A stretch of DNA of 64,000 nt from JACJYM01 sp965230495 (GTDB lineage Bacteria; Bacteroidota; Bacteroidia; Chitinophagales; Saprospiraceae): contig OZ246004.1 in NCBI GenBank assembly GCA_965230495.1, positions 1,426,001-1,490,000 on the forward strand, in the 5' to 3' direction. This document shows positions 42,997 to 51,817 of the stretch, in pieces. The notes beneath the pieces were generated by a model that saw only the letters and a list, made by a program, of their open reading frames with translations, made no database searches and was not told the origin of the DNA. Position numbers and translations under genes: made by a program. Position 1 is the first letter of the stretch. Every line of letters starts with the position of its first letter.

Positions 42997-45138
42997 TCAA
43001 CTAAGTCTCATTCCATTATCGGTTCCATCGGAACTTGAAATAAAATTCAATTTTCCATCCGCGTTTTCAGCCATCAATATCATGCCTTGAGATTCGATAC
43101 CTTTTAGTTTTCTGGGTGCTAGATTAGCTAATAAAGTAACTTGCTTACCAATTATTTCATCAGGTGAATAATGCTCGGCTATTCCGGAAACAACTGTCCT
43201 CTTTTCAAAACCTAAGTCCAAAGTCAGCTTAAGAAGTCTATCCGCTTTTTTTACCTTCTCAGCCCCAATAATAGTAGCTGTCCTTATATCGAGCTTACTA
43301 AAGTCATCAAAACTAATTTCGTCTTTAAGAGGTTCATAGTTAACTTCATTAATCTTTTCCTCCTTTTCAGATTCCGAAGATTTTAACTTCTCCATTTGTT
43401 TATCAATTACTTCGTCGGATATTCGACTAAATAGATGTATGGGTTTGTTAAGTTGATGCCCGGACTTTATAAGTAATTCTCCCTCCGAAAGCCTATCCAT
43501 CATATCAACCCATTCTCCATTCTCCTCTAATGAGGATAAGTTCAACATCTCTCTTAATTTATCAGCGGCATCCGGCATAAATGGTCTAATAGCTAAACTT
43601 AATGCTTCTAAGTATTGCAGACACAAATTCATTACGGGCTTAACAGCTTCGGCGTCCTCTTTCTGTAATTTCCATGGTGCGTTATTTTGTAAAATTTGAT
43701 TACCCGTAGTACAAATCGACATTAGTGATTTAAGGCCTCCCCTAAAATCATATCTTCTAATATGACCAGCCAATTCTTGTAAATCATCATGCAATCTCAA
43801 CATTTCATTCTCATGGTAAGAAAAATCTTCTTCTCCCTCAGGTCCCAACACATCATAACTATCATCAAACTGAGGTATCACTCCATCATAGTACTTATGA
43901 GTAAGAACCATTACCCTATTGACAAAATTGGCTAGATTATTTACTAACTCATTATTTGTGGAATCTTGAAATCCTTTCCAGGTAAATTCACTATCCTTAA
44001 GTTCGGGCATATTTTTGATCATATTAAACCTCAATTCGTCAATATTCTCAGGTAAATCATTCACAAATTCATTTACCCAAACAGCCCAATTTTTACTTGT
44101 AGAAATTTTTCTTCCCTCCAAATTCATAAACTGATTGGCAGGCACATTATTTGGTAAAATATATTCTCCATGGGCCTTTAGAATAGCTGGAAAAATAATA
44201 CAATGAAATACAATATTATCTTTCCCTATGAAGTGCACCAATTTCGTGTCTTCCTTTTGCCAATAATCTCTCCAATCCTTTCCATTTTCCTCTGCCCATT
44301 GTTTGGTAGCAGATATGTATCCAATTGGAGCATCTAGCCATACATAAAGCTTTTTACCCTCATGACCTGGTACTTCCTTTGGTACATCTACTCCCCAACT
44401 TAAATCCCTAGTCATCGATCTGGGTTGAAGTCCTCCATCGATCCATGATTTACATTGTCCCAAAACATGTGCTTTCCATTCATCGGTGTAATGCACCATT
44501 TTTCCATTAACTTCTCCTTTGTTTATCCATTCACTTAGCCACGATTCGTATTTGTCTAAAGGAAGATACCAATGTGTAGTTTTTTTCAAAATAGGCTCAG
44601 ATCCGCTAAGTGTGGATCTAGGGCTAATTAACTCAGTAGGACTTAAAGTAGAACCACAATTTTCACATTGATCCCCATAGGCATCTTCGTTACCGCAATT
44701 AGGACACGTTCCAACTATAAACCTATCTGCCAAAAATTGTTTTGCCTCTTCATCAAAATATTGCTCTGATTCCTTTTCTATGAATTCTCCTTTATTGAAG
44801 AGGTTTAGAAAAAACTCTTGGGCCGTTTTGTGATGAAGTTCTTCGGATGTTCTGTGATATATATCAAAAGAAACATTCATTTTATCAAATGCCTCCTTAA
44901 ACAGGTAATGATATTTATCAATTATTTCTTTTGGCGATAATCCCTCTTTTTTAGCACGAATAGTAATGGCTGCACCATGCTCATCCGATCCACAAACAAA
45001 TAGTACATCCTTTCCCATCATTCTTTCAAATCTGACATAAACATCTGCTGACAGATAAGCTCCTGCCAAATGTCCAATATGAAGAGGTCCATTTGCATAT
45101 GGTAAAGCTGACGTTACAGTTATCCTATTATGTTGCAT
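42997..45138 (-). CDS. metG: methionyl-tRNA synthetase
   Basis: 713 residues. HIGH-type motif PLHIGHLAGA near residue 18, a zinc knuckle CPNCGNEDAYGDQCENCG (about 144-161) and the KMSKS-type loop in the variant form KISTSK (EGRKISTSKNWAVW). The C-terminal part (from about 605, SFDDFSKLDIRTATIIGAEK) is the tRNA-binding OB-fold domain used for dimerisation and tRNA contact. It charges tRNA-Met in the cytoplasm. Transcribed alone. Confidence 0.97.
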   Translation of the reverse strand: MQHNRITVTSALPYANGPLHIGHLAGAYLSADVYVRFERMMGKDVLFVCGSDEHGAAITIRAKKEGLSPKEIIDKYHYLFKEAFDKMNVSFDIYHRTSEELHHKTAQEFFLNLFNKGEFIEKESEQYFDEEAKQFLADRFIVGTCPNCGNEDAYGDQCENCGSTLSPTELISPRSTLSGSEPILKKTTHWYLPLDKYESWLSEWINKGEVNGKMVHYTDEWKAHVLGQCKSWIDGGLQPRSMTRDLSWGVDVPKEVPGHEGKKLYVWLDAPIGYISATKQWAEENGKDWRDYWQKEDTKLVHFIGKDNIVFHCIIFPAILKAHGEYILPNNVPANQFMNLEGRKISTSKNWAVWVNEFVNDLPENIDELRFNMIKNMPELKDSEFTWKGFQDSTNNELVNNLANFVNRVMVLTHKYYDGVIPQFDDSYDVLGPEGEEDFSYHENEMLRLHDDLQELAGHIRRYDFRGGLKSLMSICTTGNQILQNNAPWKLQKEDAEAVKPVMNLCLQYLEALSLAIRPFMPDAADKLREMLNLSSLEENGEWVDMMDRLSEGELLIKSGHQLNKPIHLFSRISDEVIDKQMEKLKSSESEKEEKINEVNYEPLKDEISFDDFSKLDIRTATIIGAEKVKKADRLLKLTLDLGFEKRTVVSGIAEHYSPDEIIGKQVTLLANLAPRKLKGIESQGMILMAENADGKLNFISSSDGTDNGMRLS

Positions 45139-45258
45139 ATATTAACTTTAGATATAAGACGCGAAGATATTTCAATTCAAGAAATATTGATATAATAAGT
45201 ACTCAAAGAATTCATGCTTCCATCAAATTGTTTTAATCTTTGTGTACCAATTATTACG

Positions 45259-45780
45259 ATGAGATTAAAAAACATAGAATTTAAAGCGAAAATCGACGAC
45301 GAGAAGAAAATGCTAAGTCTTATAGATAAATTAAGCCCTGAGTATCTAGGGGAAGATATACAAATAGATACTTATTACGACATTTCTAATGGAAGACTGA
45401 AATTAAGAAGAGGTAATATAGAAAACTCGCTTATCTTCTATAAAAGAAATGAAGAAAGAGAATTAAAACAATCCGATATCATCCTTTATCGGCACATTCC
45501 TGATCCATCTTTAGAAATGCTCCTGAAGGAAATGTATGATATCAAGGTTATAGTAAAAAAGAGAAGGAAAATATTTTTTGTAGAACACGTAAAAATTCAT
45601 CTCGATGAAGTTGATTCCTTAGGAACTTTTATCGAAGTTGAAGTGATTGATTCTAACAATTCAAAAACTATTTCAGAATTAGAAGAGAAATGTGAATATT
45701 ATAAAAAATACTTTAAAATATCTGATTCTCAGATCGTAAATGCTTCTTATAGTGATCTAATTTTATCTCGCTGTAATTAA
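45259..45780 (+). CDS. CYTH-domain protein (class IV adenylate cyclase-like)
   Basis: 173 residues from the ATG giving MRLKNIEFKAKIDD; an upstream ATG at 45214 adds an unlikely tail. The EFKAK motif near the start, then DTYYDISNGRLKLRRG, LIFYKRN and a late LDEVDSLGTFIEVEV follow the CYTH tunnel-fold pattern of acidic and basic residues that bind triphosphate and metal. It could be an adenylate cyclase of class IV or a triphosphatase such as thiamine triphosphatase; sequence alone does not decide. The RluA-type gene follows 10 bases later. Confidence 0.8.
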   Translation: MRLKNIEFKAKIDDEKKMLSLIDKLSPEYLGEDIQIDTYYDISNGRLKLRRGNIENSLIFYKRNEERELKQSDIILYRHIPDPSLEMLLKEMYDIKVIVKKRRKIFFVEHVKIHLDEVDSLGTFIEVEVIDSNNSKTISELEEKCEYYKKYFKISDSQIVNASYSDLILSRCN

Positions 45781-45790
45781 GCATAATGCT

Positions 45791-47479
45791 ATGTGTATTA
45801 AAACACCTCTAAAATGTTTCCATAGATTTGAAGAAGATATAACCCATATCTCTATACCTGACAAATTCACTTTTCCTTTCTATTATGACCCTCACCCCAT
45901 AAGTCTGGTAGCCGTAAAAGAACTGCAAAAACTTATATCTAAAATCTCCTGGAAGCATAATTTCGGATTGATCCCAAATAAAGAAGGAGATATTATTGGA
46001 AAAATGTTTGGTGTTTTAGTCGTCATGTCACAAACCAATGAATTAGGTTATTTGGCCGCTTATTCTGGAAAAGTAGCAGATGGAAACGTATACAAACAAT
46101 TTGTTCCCTCTATATTTGAGTCATTGCATGACGAAAATGGATTTTATAAGATTGGTGAAAAAGAGTTAAATCTTATTAATAGCAAAATAATAGAATTAGA
46201 AAATAATCCAGACTATTTGAAAGCACTCACTAAACATGACGAACTGCTAAAAATGCAAGAATCAGAATTAGCCCGTCTCAAGTCTAAAAATAAAAAAGAA
46301 AAGAAAAAAAGAAAAGAAATAAGAATATCTCAACGAAATGTACTCAACGATAACGAATATAACATTCTCATAGAAAGACTAAGTAAACAGAGTATAAGAC
46401 AAAACTATGAGCTCAAAGACTTAACTAAATATTGGAATAAAAAGGTTAACGAATCTAGCAGTGTTTTGAAGAAATATTCAAAAGCTATTGAGGATCTAAA
46501 GAATGAGAGGAAAAATAAATCATCAACACTTCAAAGAAAGCTTTTTGATCAGTATTCATTTATTAATAAAGAAAAGGAGGAAAAGAGTCTCTGGGAAATA
46601 TTTAAAGGTACCGTTCTCAAACATCCACCGTCGGGAGCCGGAGAATGTGCAGCTCCCAAATTACTTCAATATGCCTTTCAACATGAACTAAAACCAATAG
46701 CAATCGCCGAGTTTTGGTGGGGTCAGTCCCCAAATTCTGAAATCAGGCGGCATAAATACTTTTACCCAGCTTGTAAAGGTAAATGTGAGCCTATCCTCAA
46801 TCATATGTTAGAGGGCATAGCAATGAATTCCAACCCTCTTGTTAAAGATTTAGGAAATCAGGATATTGAAATTATATACGAAGACGACTATATCGTTGTG
46901 ATCAACAAACCTCCTGAAATGCTTTCAGTACCAGGAAATACAGGTAAACAATCCGTACTTCAAAAACTTCGTGAATTATATCCAAAAGCAGAAGGCCCTT
47001 TACTCGTACACAGATTAGATATGTCTACTTCGGGATTGCTTTTAGCTGCCAAAAATTCGCAAGCTCATAAAAACCTTCAACTACAGTTTATAAAAAGATA
47101 TATAAAAAAAAGATACGTCGCTCTACTCGAAGGTCATATATTGACCAATGAAGGAACAATAGATTTGCCATTGCGTGGAGATCTTATGGATAGACCAAGA
47201 CAAATGGTATGCTTTAAAGAAGGAAAAAAAGCAATGACCAAATGGAAAGTCTTGGAATCCGATAGTGAATATACTCGAGTCGCTCTTTATCCTGTTACCG
47301 GGCGAACTCATCAATTAAGGGTTCATACTGCTCATTCTAAAGGATTGAATTCTCCAATAAAAGGAGATGATCTATATGGTCAAAAGGCAGATAGACTTTA
47401 TCTCCATGCAGAATACATCAGGTTTCAACATCCTAAAACAAAACAGAATATGCAGTTTACGATAAAACCGGATTTTTGA
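45791..47479 (+). CDS. RluA-family pseudouridine synthase with a large N-terminal extension
   Basis: 562 residues, about twice a minimal RluA. The synthase lies at about 351-562: IIYEDDYIVVINKPPEMLSV, LLVHRLDMSTSGLLLAAKN with the catalytic Asp, and VTGRTHQLRVHTAHS. The first 345 residues hold an N-terminal motif (KFTFPFYYDPHPISLVA), a charged helical insert (about 130-265, probably coiled coil) and a conserved-looking block with HPPSGAGECAAPKLLQYAF, AEFWWGQSP and YPACKGKCEPILNHML. Long RluA homologues of this type exist, but the role of the extension is not known to me. It isomerises uridine in rRNA or tRNA. Confidence 0.88.
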   Translation: MCIKTPLKCFHRFEEDITHISIPDKFTFPFYYDPHPISLVAVKELQKLISKISWKHNFGLIPNKEGDIIGKMFGVLVVMSQTNELGYLAAYSGKVADGNVYKQFVPSIFESLHDENGFYKIGEKELNLINSKIIELENNPDYLKALTKHDELLKMQESELARLKSKNKKEKKKRKEIRISQRNVLNDNEYNILIERLSKQSIRQNYELKDLTKYWNKKVNESSSVLKKYSKAIEDLKNERKNKSSTLQRKLFDQYSFINKEKEEKSLWEIFKGTVLKHPPSGAGECAAPKLLQYAFQHELKPIAIAEFWWGQSPNSEIRRHKYFYPACKGKCEPILNHMLEGIAMNSNPLVKDLGNQDIEIIYEDDYIVVINKPPEMLSVPGNTGKQSVLQKLRELYPKAEGPLLVHRLDMSTSGLLLAAKNSQAHKNLQLQFIKRYIKKRYVALLEGHILTNEGTIDLPLRGDLMDRPRQMVCFKEGKKAMTKWKVLESDSEYTRVALYPVTGRTHQLRVHTAHSKGLNSPIKGDDLYGQKADRLYLHAEYIRFQHPKTKQNMQFTIKPDF

Positions 47480-47530
47480 TTTAATTTTAATTACTCTCTG
47501 AATATCTCAACAATTCAGTCTTTGAGACTT

Positions 47531-47538
47531 TATATTTG
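47531..47538 (+). promoter_or_regulatory. possible -7 box for mqnC
   Basis: TATATTTG, an exact TAnnTTTG match, 21 bases before the mqnC ATG. No clear -33 TTG at the usual distance. Confidence 0.45.
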
Positions 47539-47559
47539 TAGTACTAATTATTAATAATT

Positions 47560-48708
47560 ATGACACAAACGGTGGATAACGCTCTTTCTAGGGCTTTAAA
47601 TTCAGAATTTCTTTCCTTCGAAGAAGGCATGGAGTTACTCAATAATGCCCCAACCACTGAATTGATGTATGTTGCCAATGAATTAAGAAAGCAAAAGGTT
47701 CGGGGGGATATTGTGACATGGATAATAGACAGAAATAGTAATACTACAAATGTTTGTATCGCTAACTGTAAATTTTGCAATTTTTATCGAAGACCAGGCC
47801 ATGAAGAAGCTTACATTACGACGATAGAACAATACAAGCAAAAAATTGAAGAAACTTTTGTCTTTGGTGGTGAGCAATTATTACTGCAGGGAGGCCATCA
47901 TCCGGATCTTGGTTTGCAGTATTATGTCGATCTCTTCAAAGAACTGAAATCTTTATATCCTAACTTAAAATTACATGCTCTGGGCCCTCCGGAAATAGCC
48001 CATATTGCTAAACTTGATAATCTGAGTCACACTGAAGTGTTATCGTCACTAAAAGAAGCCGGATTAGATTCTCTTCCAGGAGCTGGAGCTGAAATTCTTA
48101 ACGACAGGGTCAGAAGATTAATCAGCAAAGGAAAATGTGGTGCTCAAGAATGGCTAGATATAATGCATGCCGCCCATAATTTGGAAATAACTACTTCTGC
48201 TACTATGATGTTCGGTCATATAGAAACCAATGAAGAGAGAATTCAGCATTTGATAGACATAAGAAATATTCAGGCTAAGAAACCTAATAAAGCTAAGGGA
48301 TTTATTGCTTTTATCCCTTGGCCGTTTATGGATGAACACACCATTCTTAAAAAAATAAAAAGAGCAAGAAATACTTGTACTTCAGATGAATATATCAGAA
48401 TGATAGCTTTAAGTAGAATTATGCTACCCAATATAACGAATATCCAAGCTAGCTGGTTGACAGTTGGAAAACAGGTAGCACAGATGTGCCTTCATGCTGG
48501 AGCTAATGATTTTGGTAGTATTATGATCGAGGAAAATGTAGTTTCCGCCGCAGGAGCTGCTTTTAGATTTACTGCAGATGGCATTCAAGAGGCTATTAGA
48601 GAAGCGGGATTTGTTCCAAAGCTAAGAAATCAGGAATATGAGTTCCGTGATTTACCAAAGGAAATGATACAACAAGAATTAGATCATGAAACCATGATTG
48701 TTGATTAA
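47560..48708 (+). CDS. mqnC: cyclic dehypoxanthine futalosine synthase
   Basis: 382 residues. Radical-SAM cluster CIANCKFC (Cys 66, 70, 73) followed by NFYRRPGHEEAY, then LLQGGHHPDLGLQYYVDLFK, LHALGPPEI and SLPGAGAEIL, all typical of MqnC. It cyclises dehypoxanthine futalosine in the futalosine route to menaquinone, the respiratory quinone of most Bacteroidota. It is first in an apparent operon with a nucleoside phosphorylase (11-base gap) and panC. Confidence 0.95.
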   Translation: MTQTVDNALSRALNSEFLSFEEGMELLNNAPTTELMYVANELRKQKVRGDIVTWIIDRNSNTTNVCIANCKFCNFYRRPGHEEAYITTIEQYKQKIEETFVFGGEQLLLQGGHHPDLGLQYYVDLFKELKSLYPNLKLHALGPPEIAHIAKLDNLSHTEVLSSLKEAGLDSLPGAGAEILNDRVRRLISKGKCGAQEWLDIMHAAHNLEITTSATMMFGHIETNEERIQHLIDIRNIQAKKPNKAKGFIAFIPWPFMDEHTILKKIKRARNTCTSDEYIRMIALSRIMLPNITNIQASWLTVGKQVAQMCLHAGANDFGSIMIEENVVSAAGAAFRFTADGIQEAIREAGFVPKLRNQEYEFRDLPKEMIQQELDHETMIVD

Positions 48709-48719
48709 AATATGGTGAT

Positions 48720-49547
48720 TTGACTTTATATGATAAAATAATTGGTGCTTCTAGATATATCAAAAAGGAATACCATGGTGATGCTAAATTAGCTATCGTT
48801 TTAGGAACCGGACTTTCTTCACTTAGGGATGATATTGAAATCAAAGGTGTTATTGATTATGAAGACATTCCACACTTCCCTCTCAGCACAACAGACAGTC
48901 ATCAAGGAGAATTTATTTGGGGAGAGCTACATGGAAAGGAAGTTATTCTACTTTCAGGAAGATTTCATTTCTATGAAGGATATTCAACTAAGAAGCTTAC
49001 TCTTCCAATAAGAGTATTGCGACACATTGGTATTGAAAAAATAATTATGACCAATGCTACAGGTGCTGTAAATCCTCACTTTAATGAAGGTGATTTGGTT
49101 TTAATTACTGATCATATCAACTTTACCCCCTCCAATCCTTTGAGAGGAACAAATGATGAAAGGTTAGGGCTTCGGTTTCCCGATATGATGAATGCTTACG
49201 ATAAGGAACTACAAAACCTCACGCTTGATGTAGCCAAGAAACTTAATATTTCATTACAACAAGGAGTTTACTTTGGGTTACAGGGGCCTAATTTAGAAAC
49301 ACCCGCTGAATACAAAATGGCTAATATTCTGGGAGGCGATATGATAGGCATGAGCACAGTTCCGGAAGTAATAGTAGCGGTTCACGCTGGTATGAAAGTA
49401 CTTGCGATTTCTGTAGTTTCAAATGTTTGTTTTCCAAAATCCAGAATACAAAAAACTACAGTGGAAAAAGTAATCAAAACGGTTAATAAAGCTTCAGTAA
49501 AAATGTCAACATTGATAAAAGAACTTATTAAATCTAAAAACCTATAG
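48720..49547 (+). CDS. purine nucleoside phosphorylase (trimeric type)
   Basis: 275 residues from TTG at 48720, the only possible start. Motifs of the trimeric PNP family: IVLGTGLSSL, GRFHFYEGYS (phosphate and ribose contacts), MTNATGAVN, LQGPNLETPAEYKM and GMSTVPEVIVA with VSNVCF. It splits inosine or guanosine with phosphate to base and ribose 1-phosphate. It directly follows mqnC and abuts panC. It is not MqnB, which is shorter and of the hydrolase type; a role in purine salvage is most likely. Confidence 0.92.
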   Translation: MTLYDKIIGASRYIKKEYHGDAKLAIVLGTGLSSLRDDIEIKGVIDYEDIPHFPLSTTDSHQGEFIWGELHGKEVILLSGRFHFYEGYSTKKLTLPIRVLRHIGIEKIIMTNATGAVNPHFNEGDLVLITDHINFTPSNPLRGTNDERLGLRFPDMMNAYDKELQNLTLDVAKKLNISLQQGVYFGLQGPNLETPAEYKMANILGGDMIGMSTVPEVIVAVHAGMKVLAISVVSNVCFPKSRIQKTTVEKVIKTVNKASVKMSTLIKELIKSKNL

Positions 49548-50417
49548 ATGATAGTTACCAAAACTGTCGACGAACTAAAAAAGAGTTTAGAGCAACTCGT
49601 TAAAAGTAAAGAAACCATTGCTTTTGTACCTACCATGGGTGCTCTACACGAAGGGCATATATCTCTTGTCAAAAAGGGGGAAAAAGTTGCTACCCATGTA
49701 GTAGTTAGCATTTTTGTAAACCCTACTCAATTCGATAATTCTGAAGACTTGGAAAAATATCCACGAGTACTGGATAAAGATATTTCTTTATTGGAGAAAA
49801 ACGGAACACAAATACTTTTTGCTCCTTCTGCATCAGAGGTCTATCCCAAAGGATTAGATACTTCTGTTGATCTTAATTTAGAACATCTAGATAAAACCAT
49901 GGAAGGAGAACATCGTACAGGGCATTTTGAAGGAGTTGTCCAAGTAGTAAAACGCTTATTGGATATTGTTAATCCCAATTATTTAGTAATGGGTCAAAAG
50001 GATTTTCAACAATTTTCTATCATTCGTTATATGATTGAAAAACTAGCATTAGATGTAGAATTAATCGTAGGAAAGACCAAAAGAGAAGCTGACGGTTTGG
50101 CTATGAGTTCTCGAAATCGAAGGCTCACTGACCACTACAGGAAAATAAGTCCTGAGATATACAAAGTACTAAAGTATGTTAAAAGAAATCTGAGAAAAAA
50201 AAGCATCCCAGAATTACAGAACTATGCATTGAATAGATTACGAAAATCAGGATTAAGACCAGAATACTTCACCATTTTTGATGGATATACTCTTCTGGAA
50301 ATTCAAAATATGAATAATCACAGATTTATTGTAGCTGCTACCGCTGCGTGGGCAGGAGATATTCGGTTAATTGATAATCTTCCATTGAGAAAACCTAGAA
50401 GTATTAAATTCTTATAG
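49548..50417 (+). CDS. panC: pantothenate synthetase
   Basis: 289 residues. PTMGALHEGHISLVKKG (HIGH-type motif), FVNPTQFDNSEDLEKYPR, GHFEGVVQVVKRLLDIV, MGQKDFQQF and the KTKREADGLAMSSRNRRL loop are all present. It joins pantoate and beta-alanine with ATP. Beta-alanine comes from PanD, encoded a kilobase further on. Its ATG follows the phosphorylase stop with no gap. Confidence 0.97.
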   Translation: MIVTKTVDELKKSLEQLVKSKETIAFVPTMGALHEGHISLVKKGEKVATHVVVSIFVNPTQFDNSEDLEKYPRVLDKDISLLEKNGTQILFAPSASEVYPKGLDTSVDLNLEHLDKTMEGEHRTGHFEGVVQVVKRLLDIVNPNYLVMGQKDFQQFSIIRYMIEKLALDVELIVGKTKREADGLAMSSRNRRLTDHYRKISPEIYKVLKYVKRNLRKKSIPELQNYALNRLRKSGLRPEYFTIFDGYTLLEIQNMNNHRFIVAATAAWAGDIRLIDNLPLRKPRSIKFL

Positions 50418-50421
50418 TTAA

Positions 50422-51315
50422 TTATACAATAAGCTCTATCGCCTTATTTACGACTGAAACGATCATTGGGCTCTTTCCTTTTACCTCTCCATCCAAATTT
50501 AAGGTCATTGTTTGATTAGTCACCAGAGATAATTCCTTAATCTGTCTATAATCAACACTTGGATCATTAATATGCTTACCTGAAAAGATTTTAGAAAACA
50601 ATGATATTAACTTACTCCTAGACAAGCTCTTGATCGCTATTAAATCTATCAAACCATCATCCATCTGAGCCTTAGGGGCAGCCCTCATGCCTTTACCCGT
50701 GTGAATATTATTGCATAGTAAAACCATTGAATAAGCTTCCGAATAAGAGTTTCCATCTATGCTAATTTCTACATTCCAACTCGGGTTTTTCAAAATCTGA
50801 AACAACGAAAGAATATTATATCTTTGTCCACCCATCCAGCGATAACTTTCTGCCAAAGTATTAATTTCAGCTGCAAAGCCCCACCCAACAATATTGAATG
50901 CATAATATTTCTTATTAGAACTTAAAACCTCCATTACATCAATGAGCATCGTTTTCTTCTGTATTAATTTTTCAATGGCTTCTTCTATATTCAAACAATG
51001 TAAATCGTGCATCAAAGAATTTCCGCTTCCTGACGGAAGCATTCCTAAAGGAATTCTCTCTGTTGAATCATGCCTCATTAACCCATTTACAAGTTCATGA
51101 CAAGTACCATCTCCCCCTACTCCCACTACAAATTCATATCTACTTAAATTGGTATTGGATATAAGTTCTGTAGCATGTCCACGACTTTCAGTTAAAAAGA
51201 TATTACTTTCATATCCATATGATTTTAAAACCGAAGCTGCCTTAGAAGCATCCTTCACACCTCTTTTCTTTCCACTCTCAGGATTAACAATAAATAAGAC
51301 CTCCTTAACTTGCAT
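50422..51315 (-). CDS. diacylglycerol kinase-family lipid kinase (YegS/BmrU-like)
   Basis: 297 residues. The catalytic-domain motifs are VNPESGKKRG, VGVGGDGTCHELVNGLM and LGMLPSGSGNSL, and later FNIVGWGFAAEIN and DDGLIDLIAI. The fold phosphorylates a lipid hydroxyl such as diacylglycerol at the inner membrane; the substrate is not certain. Convergent with panC, four bases apart, and divergent from panD. Confidence 0.9.
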   Translation of the reverse strand: MQVKEVLFIVNPESGKKRGVKDASKAASVLKSYGYESNIFLTESRGHATELISNTNLSRYEFVVGVGGDGTCHELVNGLMRHDSTERIPLGMLPSGSGNSLMHDLHCLNIEEAIEKLIQKKTMLIDVMEVLSSNKKYYAFNIVGWGFAAEINTLAESYRWMGGQRYNILSLFQILKNPSWNVEISIDGNSYSEAYSMVLLCNNIHTGKGMRAAPKAQMDDGLIDLIAIKSLSRSKLISLFSKIFSGKHINDPSVDYRQIKELSLVTNQTMTLNLDGEVKGKSPMIVSVVNKAIELIV

Positions 51316-51452
51316 AAAGCAATATATAGATATTCGATCAAATAATATCCCTCGGTTCTGAATCTTTTTTTAAATCTATCCGTTTAACTTTGAGATACTA
51401 ATAAACAGTGTCTGTGTAATTGGTTTTCGAATCTCAAATTCAATAAAAATTC

Positions 51453-51460
51453 TATTTTTG
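51453..51460 (+). promoter_or_regulatory. possible -7 box of panD, right at the start codon
   Basis: TATTTTTG matches TAnnTTTG and ends four bases before the panD ATG. In the Bacteroidota spacing the transcript would begin at or very near the ATG. A TTTTCG 23 bases upstream is a weak -33 partner. Confidence 0.45.
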
Positions 51461-51464
51461 CAGC

Positions 51465-51812
51465 ATGTTACTACATATTCATAAATCTAAAATTCATCGA
51501 GCTACAATAACTGAAGCTAATTTAAATTACGTTGGTTCTATCACGATAGACGAAGATCTAATGGATGCCGCCAATATAATTGAAGGAGAAAAAGTTCAAA
51601 TTGTCAATAATAATAACGGAGAGAGGATAGAAACCTATGTTATCAAGGGAAAAAGAGGCTCAGGGGTCGTTTGTTTAAATGGTGCAGCAGCGAGAAGAGC
51701 AGAGATAGGTGATATTGTTATCATAATCTCCTATGTTCTAATGACGCCTGAAGAAGCAAAAGGGTTTCAACCTTCTACTGTTTTCCCCGATGAAAATAAC
51801 AAGTTGGTCTAA
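51465..51812 (+). CDS. panD: aspartate 1-decarboxylase proenzyme
   Basis: 115 residues. The self-cleavage site is Gly24-Ser25 in LNYVGSITIDEDLMDAA, which yields the pyruvoyl cofactor; VVCLNGAAARRAEIGDIVII is also typical. It makes beta-alanine from aspartate for pantothenate and so feeds PanC. First gene of a run of closely packed genes to about 56425. Confidence 0.97.
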   Translation: MLLHIHKSKIHRATITEANLNYVGSITIDEDLMDAANIIEGEKVQIVNNNNGERIETYVIKGKRGSGVVCLNGAAARRAEIGDIVIIISYVLMTPEEAKGFQPSTVFPDENNKLV

Positions 51813-51817
51813 CCTAT

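Noticed and set aside
48720..49547. Reading the phosphorylase as futalosine hydrolase MqnB
   Set aside because: Its motifs are those of the trimeric purine nucleoside phosphorylases and it is longer than MqnB; position beside mqnC alone is not enough.
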